Positions 33,019 to 42,254 of a stretch of DNA of 64,000 nucleotides are shown piece after piece (position 1 is the stretch's first letter; each line of letters starts with the position of its first letter). Where the stretch lies: the NCBI GenBank assembly GCA_963798985.1, contig CAWCVL010000007.1:620001-684000 (forward strand). Direction: 5' to 3'. Source of the stretch: JACCTU01 sp963798985 (GTDB lineage: Bacteria; Actinomycetota; Thermoleophilia; Gaiellales; Gaiellaceae). The notes beneath the pieces are model-generated. The model saw nothing but the letters and a program-made list of their open reading frames with translations, was not told where the DNA came from and searched no databases. A program made the position numbers and the translations under genes.

Positions 33019-34326
33019 CTAGTCGCTGACGCGCTCGATGCGCGCGCCGAGCGCTCGCAGCCGCTCGTCGATGCGCTCGTACCCGCGGTCGATCTGCCCG
33101 ACGTTCCCGATCGTCGACGTGCCCTCTGCGCAGAGGCTCGCGATCAGCATCGCCATGCCGGCACGGATGTCGGGGCTGTCCATCCGCTCGCCGTAGAGCC
33201 TCGCCGGACCGGTCACGACGGCGCGGTGCGGGTCGCAGAGGATGATGCGCGCTCCCATCCCGACGAGCTTGTCGACGAAGAAGAGACGGTTTTCGAACAT
33301 CTTCTCGAAGATCAGGATCGTCCCCTTTGCCTGCGTCGCGACCGCGAGCGCGATCGAGGTCAGGTCCGCGGGGAAGGCAGGCCACGGGCCGTCCTCGATC
33401 TTCGGAATCTGGCCGCCGAGGTCGTCCTGCACCTGCAGGTCCTGCCCAGGCGGCACGTGCACGCTCGTCCCGTCGATCTCCACGCGGACGCCGAGCCGTG
33501 CGAAATGCGGAAGGATCGGCACGAGGTCGTCGGGCGAGCTCTCGTCGATCCAGAGGTCGCCGCCGGTGACCGCCGCCAGGCCGATGAAGCTCGCGACCTC
33601 GATGTGCTCCGGCGCGATCCGGTACTCGCCGCCGCCGAGACGCTCGACACCGTGGATGCGGAGCACGTTCGACTCGATCCCCTCGATCCGCGCGCCGAGC
33701 GAGACGAGGAACCGGCAGAGATCCTGGACGTGCGGCTCGCACGCCGCGTTGCCGATCACCGTCTCGCCCTCGGCGAGGACCGCGGCCGTGACCGCGTTCT
33801 CGGTTCCCATGACGCTCGCCTCGTCGAGGAAGACGTGCTTGCCACGCAGTCGGTCCGCCCGGAACTCGAACACGCGGTCGATCGTCACCGTCGCACCGAG
33901 CTGCTCGAACGCGTGAATGTGCACGTCGAGCCGTCGGCGCCCGATGACATCGCCGCCCGGAGGCGGCAGGAGCGCCCGCCCGAAGCGCGCGAGCAGCGGC
34001 CCCGCAACGAGGAACGACGCGCGGATGCGGGTTGCGAGGCCCGGGTCGACCTCGGTCCTCGTCACGTGCGTCCCGTCGATGGTCACCTCGTTCGGGCCGA
34101 TCCACTCCACGTCGGCGCCGAGGTTGTCCAGCAGCTCGACCATCGTCTCGACGTCGCGGATCCGCGGGACGTTCGTGAGCGTGACCGGCTCGGACGCGAG
34201 GAGCGTCGCGGCGAGGATCGGTAACGCGCCGTTCTTGTTCCCGGCGGCGCGCACGCGGCCGTTCAGGGGCCGTCCCCCCTCGATCACGAAGGACTCGGCC
34301 ACCGTCTGGGTCAGCATGTGAGTCAT
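33019..34326 (-). CDS. murA: UDP-N-acetylglucosamine 1-carboxyvinyltransferase
   Basis: First committed enzyme of peptidoglycan synthesis: enolpyruvyl transfer from PEP to UDP-GlcNAc. It has 435 residues in the two-domain EPT fold (AGNKNGALPILAATLLASE at the N terminus; then GRALLPPPGGDVIGRRRLD). The residue equivalent to catalytic Cys115 of E. coli is Asp126, as in M. tuberculosis and Chlamydia, so it should be resistant to fosfomycin. Start ATG 34326; TATCCT is 12 nt upstream and shares bases with the promoter of the divergent gene. Confidence 0.95.
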   Translation of the reverse strand: MTHMLTQTVAESFVIEGGRPLNGRVRAAGNKNGALPILAATLLASEPVTLTNVPRIRDVETMVELLDNLGADVEWIGPNEVTIDGTHVTRTEVDPGLATRIRASFLVAGPLLARFGRALLPPPGGDVIGRRRLDVHIHAFEQLGATVTIDRVFEFRADRLRGKHVFLDEASVMGTENAVTAAVLAEGETVIGNAACEPHVQDLCRFLVSLGARIEGIESNVLRIHGVERLGGGEYRIAPEHIEVASFIGLAAVTGGDLWIDESSPDDLVPILPHFARLGVRVEIDGTSVHVPPGQDLQVQDDLGGQIPKIEDGPWPAFPADLTSIALAVATQAKGTILIFEKMFENRLFFVDKLVGMGARIILCDPHRAVVTGPARLYGERMDSPDIRAGMAMLIASLCAEGTSTIGNVGQIDRGYERIDERLRALGARIERVSD

Positions 34327-34337
34327 CAGAGGCGGGC

Positions 34338-34344
34338 TAGGATA
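34338..34344. promoter_or_regulatory. Shared bidirectional -10 element (TAGGATA)
   Basis: The 7-mer TAGGATA reads TAGGAT toward the HD gene (9 nt before GTG 34353) and TATCCT toward murA (12 nt before ATG 34326). The start codons are 26 nt apart, leaving no room for separate promoters. Confidence 0.45.
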
Positions 34345-34352
34345 GCTCCCCC

Positions 34353-34928
34353 GTGGATGTGACCCGTGAGCGCGCCTGGCAGACGCTGACCGAGTACACG
34401 CAAAGCGAGGCCCTGAGGCGGCACGCGCTCGCGGTCGAGGCTTCGGTCGGCGCCTACGCGCAGAAGCTCGGGGAAAACGAGGAGTTCTGGCGTGCGACGG
34501 CGCTGCTGCACGACTTCGACTACGAGATCCACCCCACGCTCGACAAGCATCCGCAGGACGGCGCGGCGATCCTGCGGGAGCAGGGCTATCCCGAGGAGTT
34601 GATCGAGGCCGTGCTCTCCCACGCCGAGCACCTGTCGCTGCCGCGCGACACGCCGCTCAAGCTCACGCTCTTCGCGTGCGACGAGCTCTCGGGGTTCATT
34701 CATGCGTGTGGACTCGTTCGACCCGACGGGATCGAGACCTTGGAGCCGAAGTCGGTTCGGAAGAAGCTGAAGCAGCCGTCGTTCGCCGCCGGCGTGAACC
34801 GCGACGACGTCTTCAAGAGCGCCGAGGAGCTCGGTGTCGATCTCGACGAGCACATCGCGTTCGTGATCGCAGCGATGCGTCCGATCGGAGCCGAGCTCGG
34901 GCTGCGCACACAGGCGGACGCGGCGTGA
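34353..34928 (+). CDS. HD-domain hydrolase (HDIG type)
   Basis: A 191-residue single-domain HD-superfamily protein. Residues RRHALAVEAS (first His) and LLHDFDYEIHP (HD pair) are the metal motifs in the N-terminal half, with HPQDGAAILREQG and SHAEH further on. These are probably metal-dependent phosphohydrolases; the substrate is unknown. The stop overlaps the VOC gene start (GTGA). Confidence 0.85.
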   Translation: MDVTRERAWQTLTEYTQSEALRRHALAVEASVGAYAQKLGENEEFWRATALLHDFDYEIHPTLDKHPQDGAAILREQGYPEELIEAVLSHAEHLSLPRDTPLKLTLFACDELSGFIHACGLVRPDGIETLEPKSVRKKLKQPSFAAGVNRDDVFKSAEELGVDLDEHIAFVIAAMRPIGAELGLRTQADAA

Positions 34929-35311
34929 CCGCGCGGTTCGACGCGCTCGGCGTCGTCGTCGCGGACATCCCACGGGCGCTCGCGTTCTACCGGCGGCTCG
35001 GACTCGAGTTCCCCGAGGGCGCCGAGTCGGAGCAGCACGTCGAGGCGACGCTTCCCGGTGGGATCCGCTTCATGCTCGACGCCGAGGAGATGATCCGCTC
35101 GATCGAGCCCGAGTGGCAGCGTCCGAGCGGAAGCAGCATCGGCCTCGCGTTCCTGTGCGAGTCGGCCGCCGACGTCGACGTGGTCTATGCAGACCTCACC
35201 GGCGCCGGCTACGAGAGTCACAAGGAGCCTTGGGACGCGTTCTGGGGTCAGCGCTACGCACAGGTGCGCGACCCCGACGGTCACGTGGTCGACCTCTTCG
35301 CGCCGCTTTAG
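34925..35311 (+). CDS. VOC/glyoxalase-fold protein
   Basis: A 128-residue single glyoxalase/bleomycin-resistance fold. It contains GVVVADIPRALAFYRRLGL at the N terminus and QVRDPDGHVVDLFAPL at the end, each with the expected acidic or His metal positions. Could be a small metalloenzyme or binding protein; no substrate can be assigned. Translationally coupled to the HD gene. Confidence 0.85.
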   Translation: MTARFDALGVVVADIPRALAFYRRLGLEFPEGAESEQHVEATLPGGIRFMLDAEEMIRSIEPEWQRPSGSSIGLAFLCESAADVDVVYADLTGAGYESHKEPWDAFWGQRYAQVRDPDGHVVDLFAPL

Positions 35312-36390
35312 CTAGAGGGCGGCGACAAGCCGGTCGAGGTCCTCGTCGCTGGTCCACCAGCCGCACGAGGCGCGCACGAGCCCGGTGCCCGGCATGTCGC
35401 GAACGATCGACGCCGGTCTCCGCCAGCCGCGCGACCGTCGCCTCGGGATTTGCGTCGCGGAACGAGACGAGGTTCGCGTGGCCGGCCTCGGTCACGACCT
35501 CCGCGCGCTCGGCGACGAGCTCGCGGCAGCGTGCAGAGGCTTCGGCGGCGCGCTCGTAGCGCCACTCGGGATGCACGTCGAACGAGGCGAGCAGCCCGGC
35601 AGTCGCCGCGAGCGGGGTGAAGTGCGTGTCGAATCGGGTCGGCGCCTTCCTGCGGCTCGAACGTTCCGGCTTCGAGGTCGTACTCGCGCTGCGAGAGATA
35701 GCTCGGCTGCGTCAGGCGCAACGCGTCGGGATCGCGGACCGACAAGGCGCCGGTCAGGTCGGGACCGCAGAGCCACTTCTGCGCCGAGACGGTGTAGAAG
35801 TCCGCGTCCGACGCGTCGACGGGGATCGCACCGGCCGACTGCGCACCGTCGACGAGCACCGGGATGCCGGTCGCCTCGCGCAACTCCCGCCACGGGAGAC
35901 GATGGCCGTTGATCCAAAGAACCTCGGACAGCGCGATCAGCTTCGTCCGCGGGCCGACCTCGGCGAGGATGGTCTCGTACGCGTCCGCCGCAGGACGGTC
36001 GCGAACGCGTGCAATTCGGACGGTGGCGGGACTCACCGCCAGCGGTCCGATCAACCCGAAGTGCTCCGAGTCGGTCGTGACGACCTCGTCGCCCTCACCG
36101 AGGCCGAGCCCGTTGAGCACGACGTTGCAGCCCTCCGACGTCGACGTCGTGAGCGCGACGTTCTCGACGGGCACGCCGACGAGCTGGGCGAACCCCGCGC
36201 GCACGCGTGGCCGGTCCTCCAGGTACTTGTCGAAGGCGGCGCGGTTGAACCGCCCCTCCACGAGCGCGCGCTGCTGCTCCGCGGCGATCGCGTCGGCGAC
36301 CGCTGTCGGCATCGGCCCGAACGTGCCGGCGTTCAGGTACGCGTAGCGTTCGAGGACCGGGAACTGGGCGCGCGCCTCGTCGAACGTCAT
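35312..36390 (-). CDS. Class V aminotransferase/cysteine desulfurase-like (two frameshifts)
   Basis: PLP-dependent enzyme of about 360 residues. N-terminal YAYLNAGTFGPMPTAV and TTSTSEGCNVVLNGLGLG, then VDGAQSAGAIPVD and the PLP lysine in VSAQKWLCGPDLTGAL. The frame shifts near 35637 (continuing as THFTPLAATAGLLASFDVHP) and back near 35408 (ending RASCGWWTSDEDLDRLVAAL). The subfamily resembles isopenicillin-epimerase/SufS-like proteins; the reaction is unknown. It overlaps the phosphatase gene upstream. Confidence 0.8.
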
Positions 36391-37185
36391 CGGACCTCGA
36401 GCTCCACGGGGGCATGATCGGACAAGAGGACGTCTCCGTGCCGCCGGAGGTCTTCGGGCCAGTGGCGCTCGGGGCCCTGCGGCATCAGCCCCCGGACGAG
36501 GACGTGGTCGAGCCCTGGGCCCGCCTGCGAGAACCCCCACTCGGAACTGCCGAGCGCGCGCAGGGTCGGCGACGTCACCACCGTCACGTTGAAGTCGCCC
36601 GCGAGCACGACGGGCTCTCCCGGTTCCGCGAGCCCGTCGACGAAGGCGGCCGCTCGGAGGAGCTCGGCATCCGCCACGCGCTTGTCGCTGTGGAAGCTCG
36701 TCGCGTGGAGGTTCCCGACCACGGCGGTTCGCCCGTCGACGAGTCGCACGCGGAGCGCCTGGCAGATCCGCCGCTCGCGCGCCCACATGAGCCGGGCGAC
36801 GACGCCGAGCCCCAACTCCTCGCCGACCCGTTTTCGGAAGGCGCGCGGGTTCAGGACGATCGACCGGTGGTCGATCACGCTCGAGGCCGGGCGCGACGAG
36901 GACGGCGTTCGCCTGTCCCTCGACCGCCGAGCGGAGCCGGTTGGGGTCGACGTCGGTGAGGACCGCCGCGAGCTTGTGCGGCAGCCTCGCGGGGGCGGCG
37001 ACGTCGCCGTATGCCCGGTAGCCCGACCACGCCTCGAGTCGATGGAGCGTGCCGGCGGCAAGCTCCTGCAGCGCGACGATCGCGGGACCGTCCTCGCAGA
37101 TGAGCTTCACCATCCGCTCGAAGTAGCGCTTTCTCCCCGACGGGATCGTTCGTCCGTGGAAGAGGTTCCAACTCCGGATGAGCAC
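36387..37185 (-). CDS. Endonuclease/exonuclease/phosphatase family protein (frameshifted)
   Basis: Metal-dependent hydrolase of the EEP fold, about 266 residues. The motifs are RSWNLFHGRTIPS near the N terminus, ALQEL, GNLHATSFHSD, LAGDFNVT and LLSDHAPVELEVR at the end. The break is near 36890, between NAVLVAP and SSVIDHRSIVLNPRAF. GTG 37185 has TACGCT 6 nt upstream. Substrate (nucleic acid, lipid or inositol phosphate) not predictable. Confidence 0.82.
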
Positions 37186-37190
37186 GCGGC

Positions 37191-37197
37191 TAGCGTA
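37191..37197. promoter_or_regulatory. Shared bidirectional -10 element (TAGCGTA)
   Basis: TAGCGTA reads TAGCGT toward the glycosyltransferase (7 nt before GTG 37204) and TACGCT toward the EEP gene (6 nt before GTG 37185). Only 18 nt separate the two start codons. Confidence 0.5.
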
Positions 37198-37203
37198 TTC
37201 GGC

Positions 37204-38239
37204 GTGCGTGTCGTCATCGCGGATCCTCCGGCCTACACGCCGTACTACGACGACGACCTCGCGTCGGCGCTCGCGTCGGCCGGCGCGGACGTCGAGCTCG
37301 TCACGTCGCGCTTCCGATTCGCAGAGCTCCCCGCACCGAACGGGTACCGGCGCAGTGAGCTCTTCTACCCGCTCAGCTCGCGCGCGTTTCGCCGCTCGCG
37401 GCTTCGCGTTCCGTTGAAGGCGCTCGAGCACCCGCTCGGGATGCTGCGGCTCGCGCGACGGCCGGCCGACGTCGTACACGTGCAGTGGCTCTCGTCACCG
37501 CAGCTCGACGAGCGGCTGCTTCGCCTGCGCGCGCCGTCGGTCTTCACCGCGCACGACGTGCTCCCACGCCGGACTGCGTCGAAGGTCGACCTCTGGCGGC
37601 GCCTCCTGACGCGCTTCGATCGTGTCGTCGTGCACAGCGAGCACGGCCGGGACCGGCTTGCGGAGCTCGGCGTCGACGCGCATGTGATTCCGTTGCCGAT
37701 CTCGGCGTCGACGGTCGAGCGGCGCGACGATGGGCGCACGCTGCTCTTCGCAGGCGTGATCCGACCGTACAAAGGCCTGCCGGACGCGCTGGAGGTCGTG
37801 CGGCGGATCGAGGACGCGCGCCTGCTCGTGGCCGGAGACCCGAGCGAGCCGGTGGATACACGCGGCGAACGAATCGAATGGCGGCTCGGCTACCTGTCGC
37901 GAGCCCGAGCTCGACCGGGCGCTCGGCGAGGGAACGGTGGCGCTCTTCCCCTACCGGCCCGAGCTCGACCAGAGCGCGGCGCTCATGCAGGCGCTCGGGG
38001 CCGGCGTGCCGGCGGTTTGTTACGACGTCGGCGGGATCGCCGAGCCCGTGAGGCGCTTCGGCGCGGGTCGGGTCGTTCCCGCCGGCGACGTCGATGCGTT
38101 GACCGAAGCGGCGCGCGAGCTTCTGGACGATCCGCAGGCGCTCGCCGCAGCGCGCGAAGGAGCCGGTCGCGCGCGCGAGTCGCTGACGTGGGCCGCGTCG
38201 GCCCAGGCGCACCTCGAGCTGTACCGGGAGCTCGCGTGA
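37204..38239 (+). CDS. GT-B glycosyltransferase, family 4 type (frameshifted)
   Basis: About 345 residues with the two Rossmann-like halves of GT4 enzymes. N-terminal VVIADPPAYTPYYDDDLASA and HVQWLSSPQLDERLL; then VVVHSEHGRDRL; donor-site region LFAGVIRPYKGLPDALEV. After an extra base near 37899 the frame continues with ALFPYRPELDQSAALMQAL and a GVPAVCYDVGGIAEPV nucleotide-sugar loop. Probably makes a surface glycan or glycolipid. The stop overlaps the next gene. Confidence 0.85.
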
Positions 38240-38556
38240 TCTTCCGCCGCCGTTTCGGCGAGCTGATCGACCGCCAGCTCGATCTCTTCGAGCAGGACAA
38301 CGCCGACCTGTTCGAGCGCCTCGAGGATGCCGAGGACGAGTACCGGCGGGCGGGACGTGAGGACTCGGAGGAGCGCTTCGGCGACCTGCAGGAGCTCCTC
38401 GCCGAAGGAGGCGAGACACTGGTCGGGTTGCGCGACACGTACGCCGAGACGCTCGACGACCAGGCGACCGAGGAGTACGCGGGCGCGTTCGACTTCGCCG
38501 TGCTGCGCCGCTTCCCCCAGTTCGCGCTCGAGCTCGGCGACGACGAAGACGACTAG
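38236..38556 (+). CDS. Acidic helical protein of unknown function
   Basis: A 106-residue protein with high Glu/Asp content and regular heptad-like Leu/Phe spacing (ELIDRQLDLFEQDNADLFER), predicted largely helical or coiled coil. The GTG start overlaps the glycosyltransferase stop (GTGA), so the two are coupled. No domain recognised. Confidence 0.7.
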   Translation: MIFRRRFGELIDRQLDLFEQDNADLFERLEDAEDEYRRAGREDSEERFGDLQELLAEGGETLVGLRDTYAETLDDQATEEYAGAFDFAVLRRFPQFALELGDDEDD

Positions 38557-38562
38557 CTGTAT

Positions 38563-38603
38563 GAGGCGCAAGTCGCTGCCGCAGTGACTTCACATCACGC
38601 CTC
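38563..38603. terminator. Hairpin between convergent genes
   Basis: AAGTCGCTG (38570-38578) pairs with CAGTGACTT (38582-38590) with one G-T pair, inside an outer GAGGCG/CGCCTC stem (38563-38568, 38598-38603). It lies between the end of the acidic-protein gene and the end of dnaE2, so it probably stops transcription from both sides. Part of it recurs at 25988-26014. Confidence 0.5.
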
Positions 38604-38610
38604 TAGCGAC

Positions 38611-41600
38611 TCAGCGGTGCCCGAAGTGGTGTGCGTCGGGGAGCGCGTCGTTGACGGCGTGCTCCCCGGACACACGCCGTGCGAGCGGACCGAGCGTCTC
38701 GAGGCTGTCGACGAGCACGTTCTGGTTCCGCCCGATCTTCTCGAAGCGCCCTTCGGCGCGGATCAACGGCTCGCCGCGCACGATCGCCCGGTGCCGGTCG
38801 TACACCTGCGGGGGGACGATCAGGTTCACCTGGCCGAACTCGTCCTCGAGCAGCATGAAGACGATCCCCTTCGCGGTCGAGGGCCGCTGCCTCGCGATCG
38901 CCATGCCCGCAACCGCAACGCGCGTGCGATGCGGCTGCTCGCGCAGCTCGCGGGACGAGAGTGTTCCGTCCGGCAGGTGCGGGCGGAGGAGCTCGAGTGG
39001 GTGGACGCCGACGGAAACGCTCGTCAGTCGATAGTCCGCGAGCATCCGCTCCCAGCGCGTCTGCTTCGCGAGCTCGGGCGTCTCGACCGTCGGGTCGAGC
39101 GGAAGCGCGAGCTGGTGTTCCTCGCCGCCGGAGCCGGGAACGGTCTGCGCGCGCGGGACGAGGCCGAGCTCCCAGAGCAGCGTGCGCCGGCTCTCCCCCA
39201 GGCAGTCGCACGCGCCCGACTGGACGAGCGCCTCCAGCTCGTCGCGACCGAGCTCGGTCCGCTGCGCGAGCTCCCTCACATCGTGAAAAGGGCCGTTGCG
39301 CTCGCGCTCCTCGACGAGCGCGAGCGCGTCGTCCTCGCCGACGTGCGCGACGTACTCGATCCCCATCCTCACGGCGCCGTCCTCGTTCGAGCATTTGGCG
39401 CGCGAGCGGTTCACATCGGGCGAGCGCACCTCGACACCTTTCCGCTGCGCGTCGCGCACGAGCGTCGACGGCGGGTAGAAGCCCATCGGCTGCGCGTTCA
39501 GGAGCGAGCAGAGAAACTCGGTCGGGTAGTAGTGGCGCAGCCACGCCGACTGGTAGGCGAGGAGCGCGAACGCCGCGGCGTGCGACTTCGGGAAGCCGAA
39601 TCCGGAGAAGCCGGTCAGCTTGTCGTAGACGTTGTCGGCGGTCTCCCGGTCGACATCTTTGGCGAGCGCGCCCTCGACGAAGCGCGCGCGGAACGCCTCG
39701 AGCGCCTCCTGGGAGCGCTTGCGGCTCATCGCTCGGCGCAGACCCTCCGCCTCCCCCACGCTGAAGCCTGCGAGCGCCATCGCGACGTGCAGCACCTGGT
39801 CCTGGAAGACGATCGCGCCGTAGGTCTCGCCGAGCGGCTCCTCGAGCAGCGGGTGGTCGTACGTCGGCTTGTGCGTCGGGTCGGCGCGCAGGAGCTCGCG
39901 GTTCTTGACGTACGGGTGCACCGCCTTCCCCTGGATCGGCCCGGGGCGAACGAGTGCGACCTGAACTGTCAGGTCGTCGAGGTTCTCCGGCCTCGTGCGC
40001 AGGAGGCTCTGCATCTGCGCACGGCTTTCGATCTGGAACGTGCCGACCGTGTCCGCGCACTGGATGTCGTCGTAGACGGCGGGATCCTCGAGCGAGATCC
40101 GGGAGAGGTCGATCGACTCGCCGCGCACCCGCGCGACCTCGCTCACGCACTCCTCGACCGCGGAGAGCATCCCGAGCCCGAGCAGGTCGATCTTCATGAA
40201 CCCCGCGTCGGAGCACGAGTCCTTGTCCCACTGGCAGAGCTGGCGGCCGACCATCGCCGCCGGCTGCACCGGCACGAGCTCGACGAGCGGGCGCGACGAG
40301 ATGATCATCCCGCCCGGGTGCTGCGAGATGTGGCGCGGGAGGCCCGCAATCTCTGCGCAGCACTCGACGAACGCGCGCCAGCGCGGCGAGAGGAGCTTCC
40401 GCTTCGCGTCCGGGAGCGTCGCGAGCTCTTGCGCGACCTTCTTCGCGTTCCAGCCTTCGGTGATCTTCGCGAGCCGCTCGAGCTCGGCGTGCGGAAGACC
40501 GAGCGCCTTCCCGACGTCGCGGATCGCGCCGCGCGAGCGGTACGTCGCGAAGGACGCGACGAGCGCGGCGTGCTCGCGTCCGTAGCGCTCGGTGACGCGG
40601 ACGATCAGCTTCTCGCGGATGTCGCGCGGGAAGTCGAGGTCGATGTCGGGCACGCCGCGCATCTCGTCGTTCAGGAAGCGGCCGAGCGAGAGCCCGGCGG
40701 TGACCGGGTCGACGTGCGAGAGGCCGGTCAGGTAGCAGACGATCGAGCCGACCGACGAGCCGCGCCCGCGGCCGGGCGGCAGCACGTGCCGCGGCGCGTC
40801 GTCGCCGCGCACCTCGCGCGCGCAGTCGGCGGCCAGCTGGAGGACCTCGTGGTGGAGCAGGAAGAACCCGTCGAGGCCGAGTCGGCCGATCAGCGCGAGC
40901 TCCTCGCCCAACCGATCGCGCGCAAGCGCTGTGCGATCGGTCTTCGGGTATCGCTCCTCCAAAGCGCGCTCGCAAATTCGGCGGAGCTGCGACGCTCGCA
41001 GACTCTCCCGTGTCGGTGAAGTCTGGGTAGCTGTAGCCGAGGTCGGCGGTGAGGTCGAAGCGCAGTCGATCGGCGAGCTCCCCGGCGCGCTCGACGGCCT
41101 CGCGATCGTCGGGGAAGCGCTCGAGCACGTCGTCCGGCGCGAGCAAAACCGACTCGTGGTTACCGCGCCGCTCGGGCTCCGAACCGTCGAGCGAGGTGCA
41201 CTCGCGGATGGCGACGAGCACGTCCTGCAGCTGCGCTCGACGGGGATGGTGCGCGTGCGCGTCCCCGGTCGCGACCGTCTGCACGCCCAGCAGCTCCGCG
41301 AGGTCTCTGAGCGCGGCGTTCCGGCGCACGTCGCCGCGCTCGTACGGCCGCTGGAGCTCGACGAGGAAGCGCTCGCGGCCGAACGCGCGCGCGAGCCGCG
41401 CAGCGTTGTTGGGGTCGACGACGCCGAGGCCGTGCCGGGCGCAGCCGGACAGGCAGACGAGCCCGTCGTTCAGTTCCTCGAGCAGGTGCAGCGCCAGCGC
41501 AGGCTGGAGCGGCGGGTCCTCCGGCTTGGGCCTCGTGCCCGCGTGCGCCGCGGTCAGCAGGCGGCAGAGGTTCGCGTAGCCGCGCGCGTCCTCGACGAGC

Positions 41601-41830
41601 AGGGTGACGTGCGCGCCTCCTTCGAGCGTCACCTCCGCCCCGGTGATCGCGCGCACGCCGAAGGTCTTCGCCGCGTGGGCGAACTCGAGCGAGCCGTAGA
41701 CCCCGTCGTGGTCGGTGAGCGCTAGGGCCTCGTAGCCGAGCTCGGCCGCCCGCAGCGCCACCTCCTCCGGAAGCGAGGCGCCGTCCAGGAAGGAATAGGC
41801 CGAATGCGCGTGGAGCTCGGCGTACGTCAC
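38611..41830 (-). CDS. dnaE2: Error-prone DNA polymerase DnaE2/ImuC (frameshifted)
   Basis: C-family DNA polymerase for damage-induced mutagenesis, ~1073 residues. The PHP domain opens with YAELHAHSAYSFLDGASLPEE. The catalytic palm includes GRGSSVGSIVCYLTGLSHVD and PDIDLDFPRDIREK, then PHP/tail segments and a C-terminal OB fold (GIVFMLLEDEFGQVNLIV). The frame is broken near 41010, between PHP and palm. The start is GTG 41830. It is downstream of imuB and DUF6504 on the same strand, the usual mutasome arrangement. Confidence 0.92.
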
Positions 41831-41894
41831 CGAACCTCGGAGGGCGTGTCTTGCGTTGAAGGGGAGACAACGTCCCCGACGAATGAGAAGCGCC

Positions 41895-41966
41895 CATGGC
41901 CCTGCTCGCATCGATCATGGCGACCCTGCTGGTGGTCGCGACCACGCTCGCCTTCGCCGTCGGCTA
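41895..41966 (+). CDS. Possible 23-residue membrane peptide
   Basis: A short frame encoding almost only hydrophobic residues (MALLASIMATLLVV...), in the gap between dnaE2 and the DUF6504 gene but on the opposite strand. A weak GAGAAG lies upstream. It could be a real micropeptide or chance; no homology can be judged. Confidence 0.25.
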
Positions 41967-41975
41967 GCGGCGGCC

Positions 41976-42254
41976 CTACGCCCCGCGCTGGGTGAACCAT
42001 CCGCCCCGCTCCTCGTCGCGGAACACGACGAGGTTCTGGCCCGACTCGAGCACGAGCTCGAAGTAGCGCCGCTGGACGGGCTCCTCGGTCCACCAGCGGT
42101 CGAGCACGCGCCACTCTTCGCGGACGAGCGCGACCCCAAGACGATTGACGAGCCGCGGCGTTCCGTCGAATCGCGCCTCGACGAGCGCCGACTGCGGCTC
42201 GTTCAGTCGTCGCGAGGTACGAACAGTGCCCGGGCTTCCGGGATCCGCGACCAC
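41976..42254 (-). CDS. DUF6504 family protein
   Basis: About 92 residues. The core (RRYFELVLESGQNLVVFRDE, then GGWFTQRGA) matches the small DUF6504 proteins found beside imuB and dnaE2 in actinobacteria. From GTG 42254 it overlaps the end of imuB by 52 nt; a later start is possible, since conservation begins near RRLNEPQSA. Its role in translesion synthesis is inferred from position. Confidence 0.75.
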   Translation of the reverse strand: MVADPGSPGTVRTSRRLNEPQSALVEARFDGTPRLVNRLGVALVREEWRVLDRWWTEEPVQRRYFELVLESGQNLVVFRDEERGGWFTQRGA

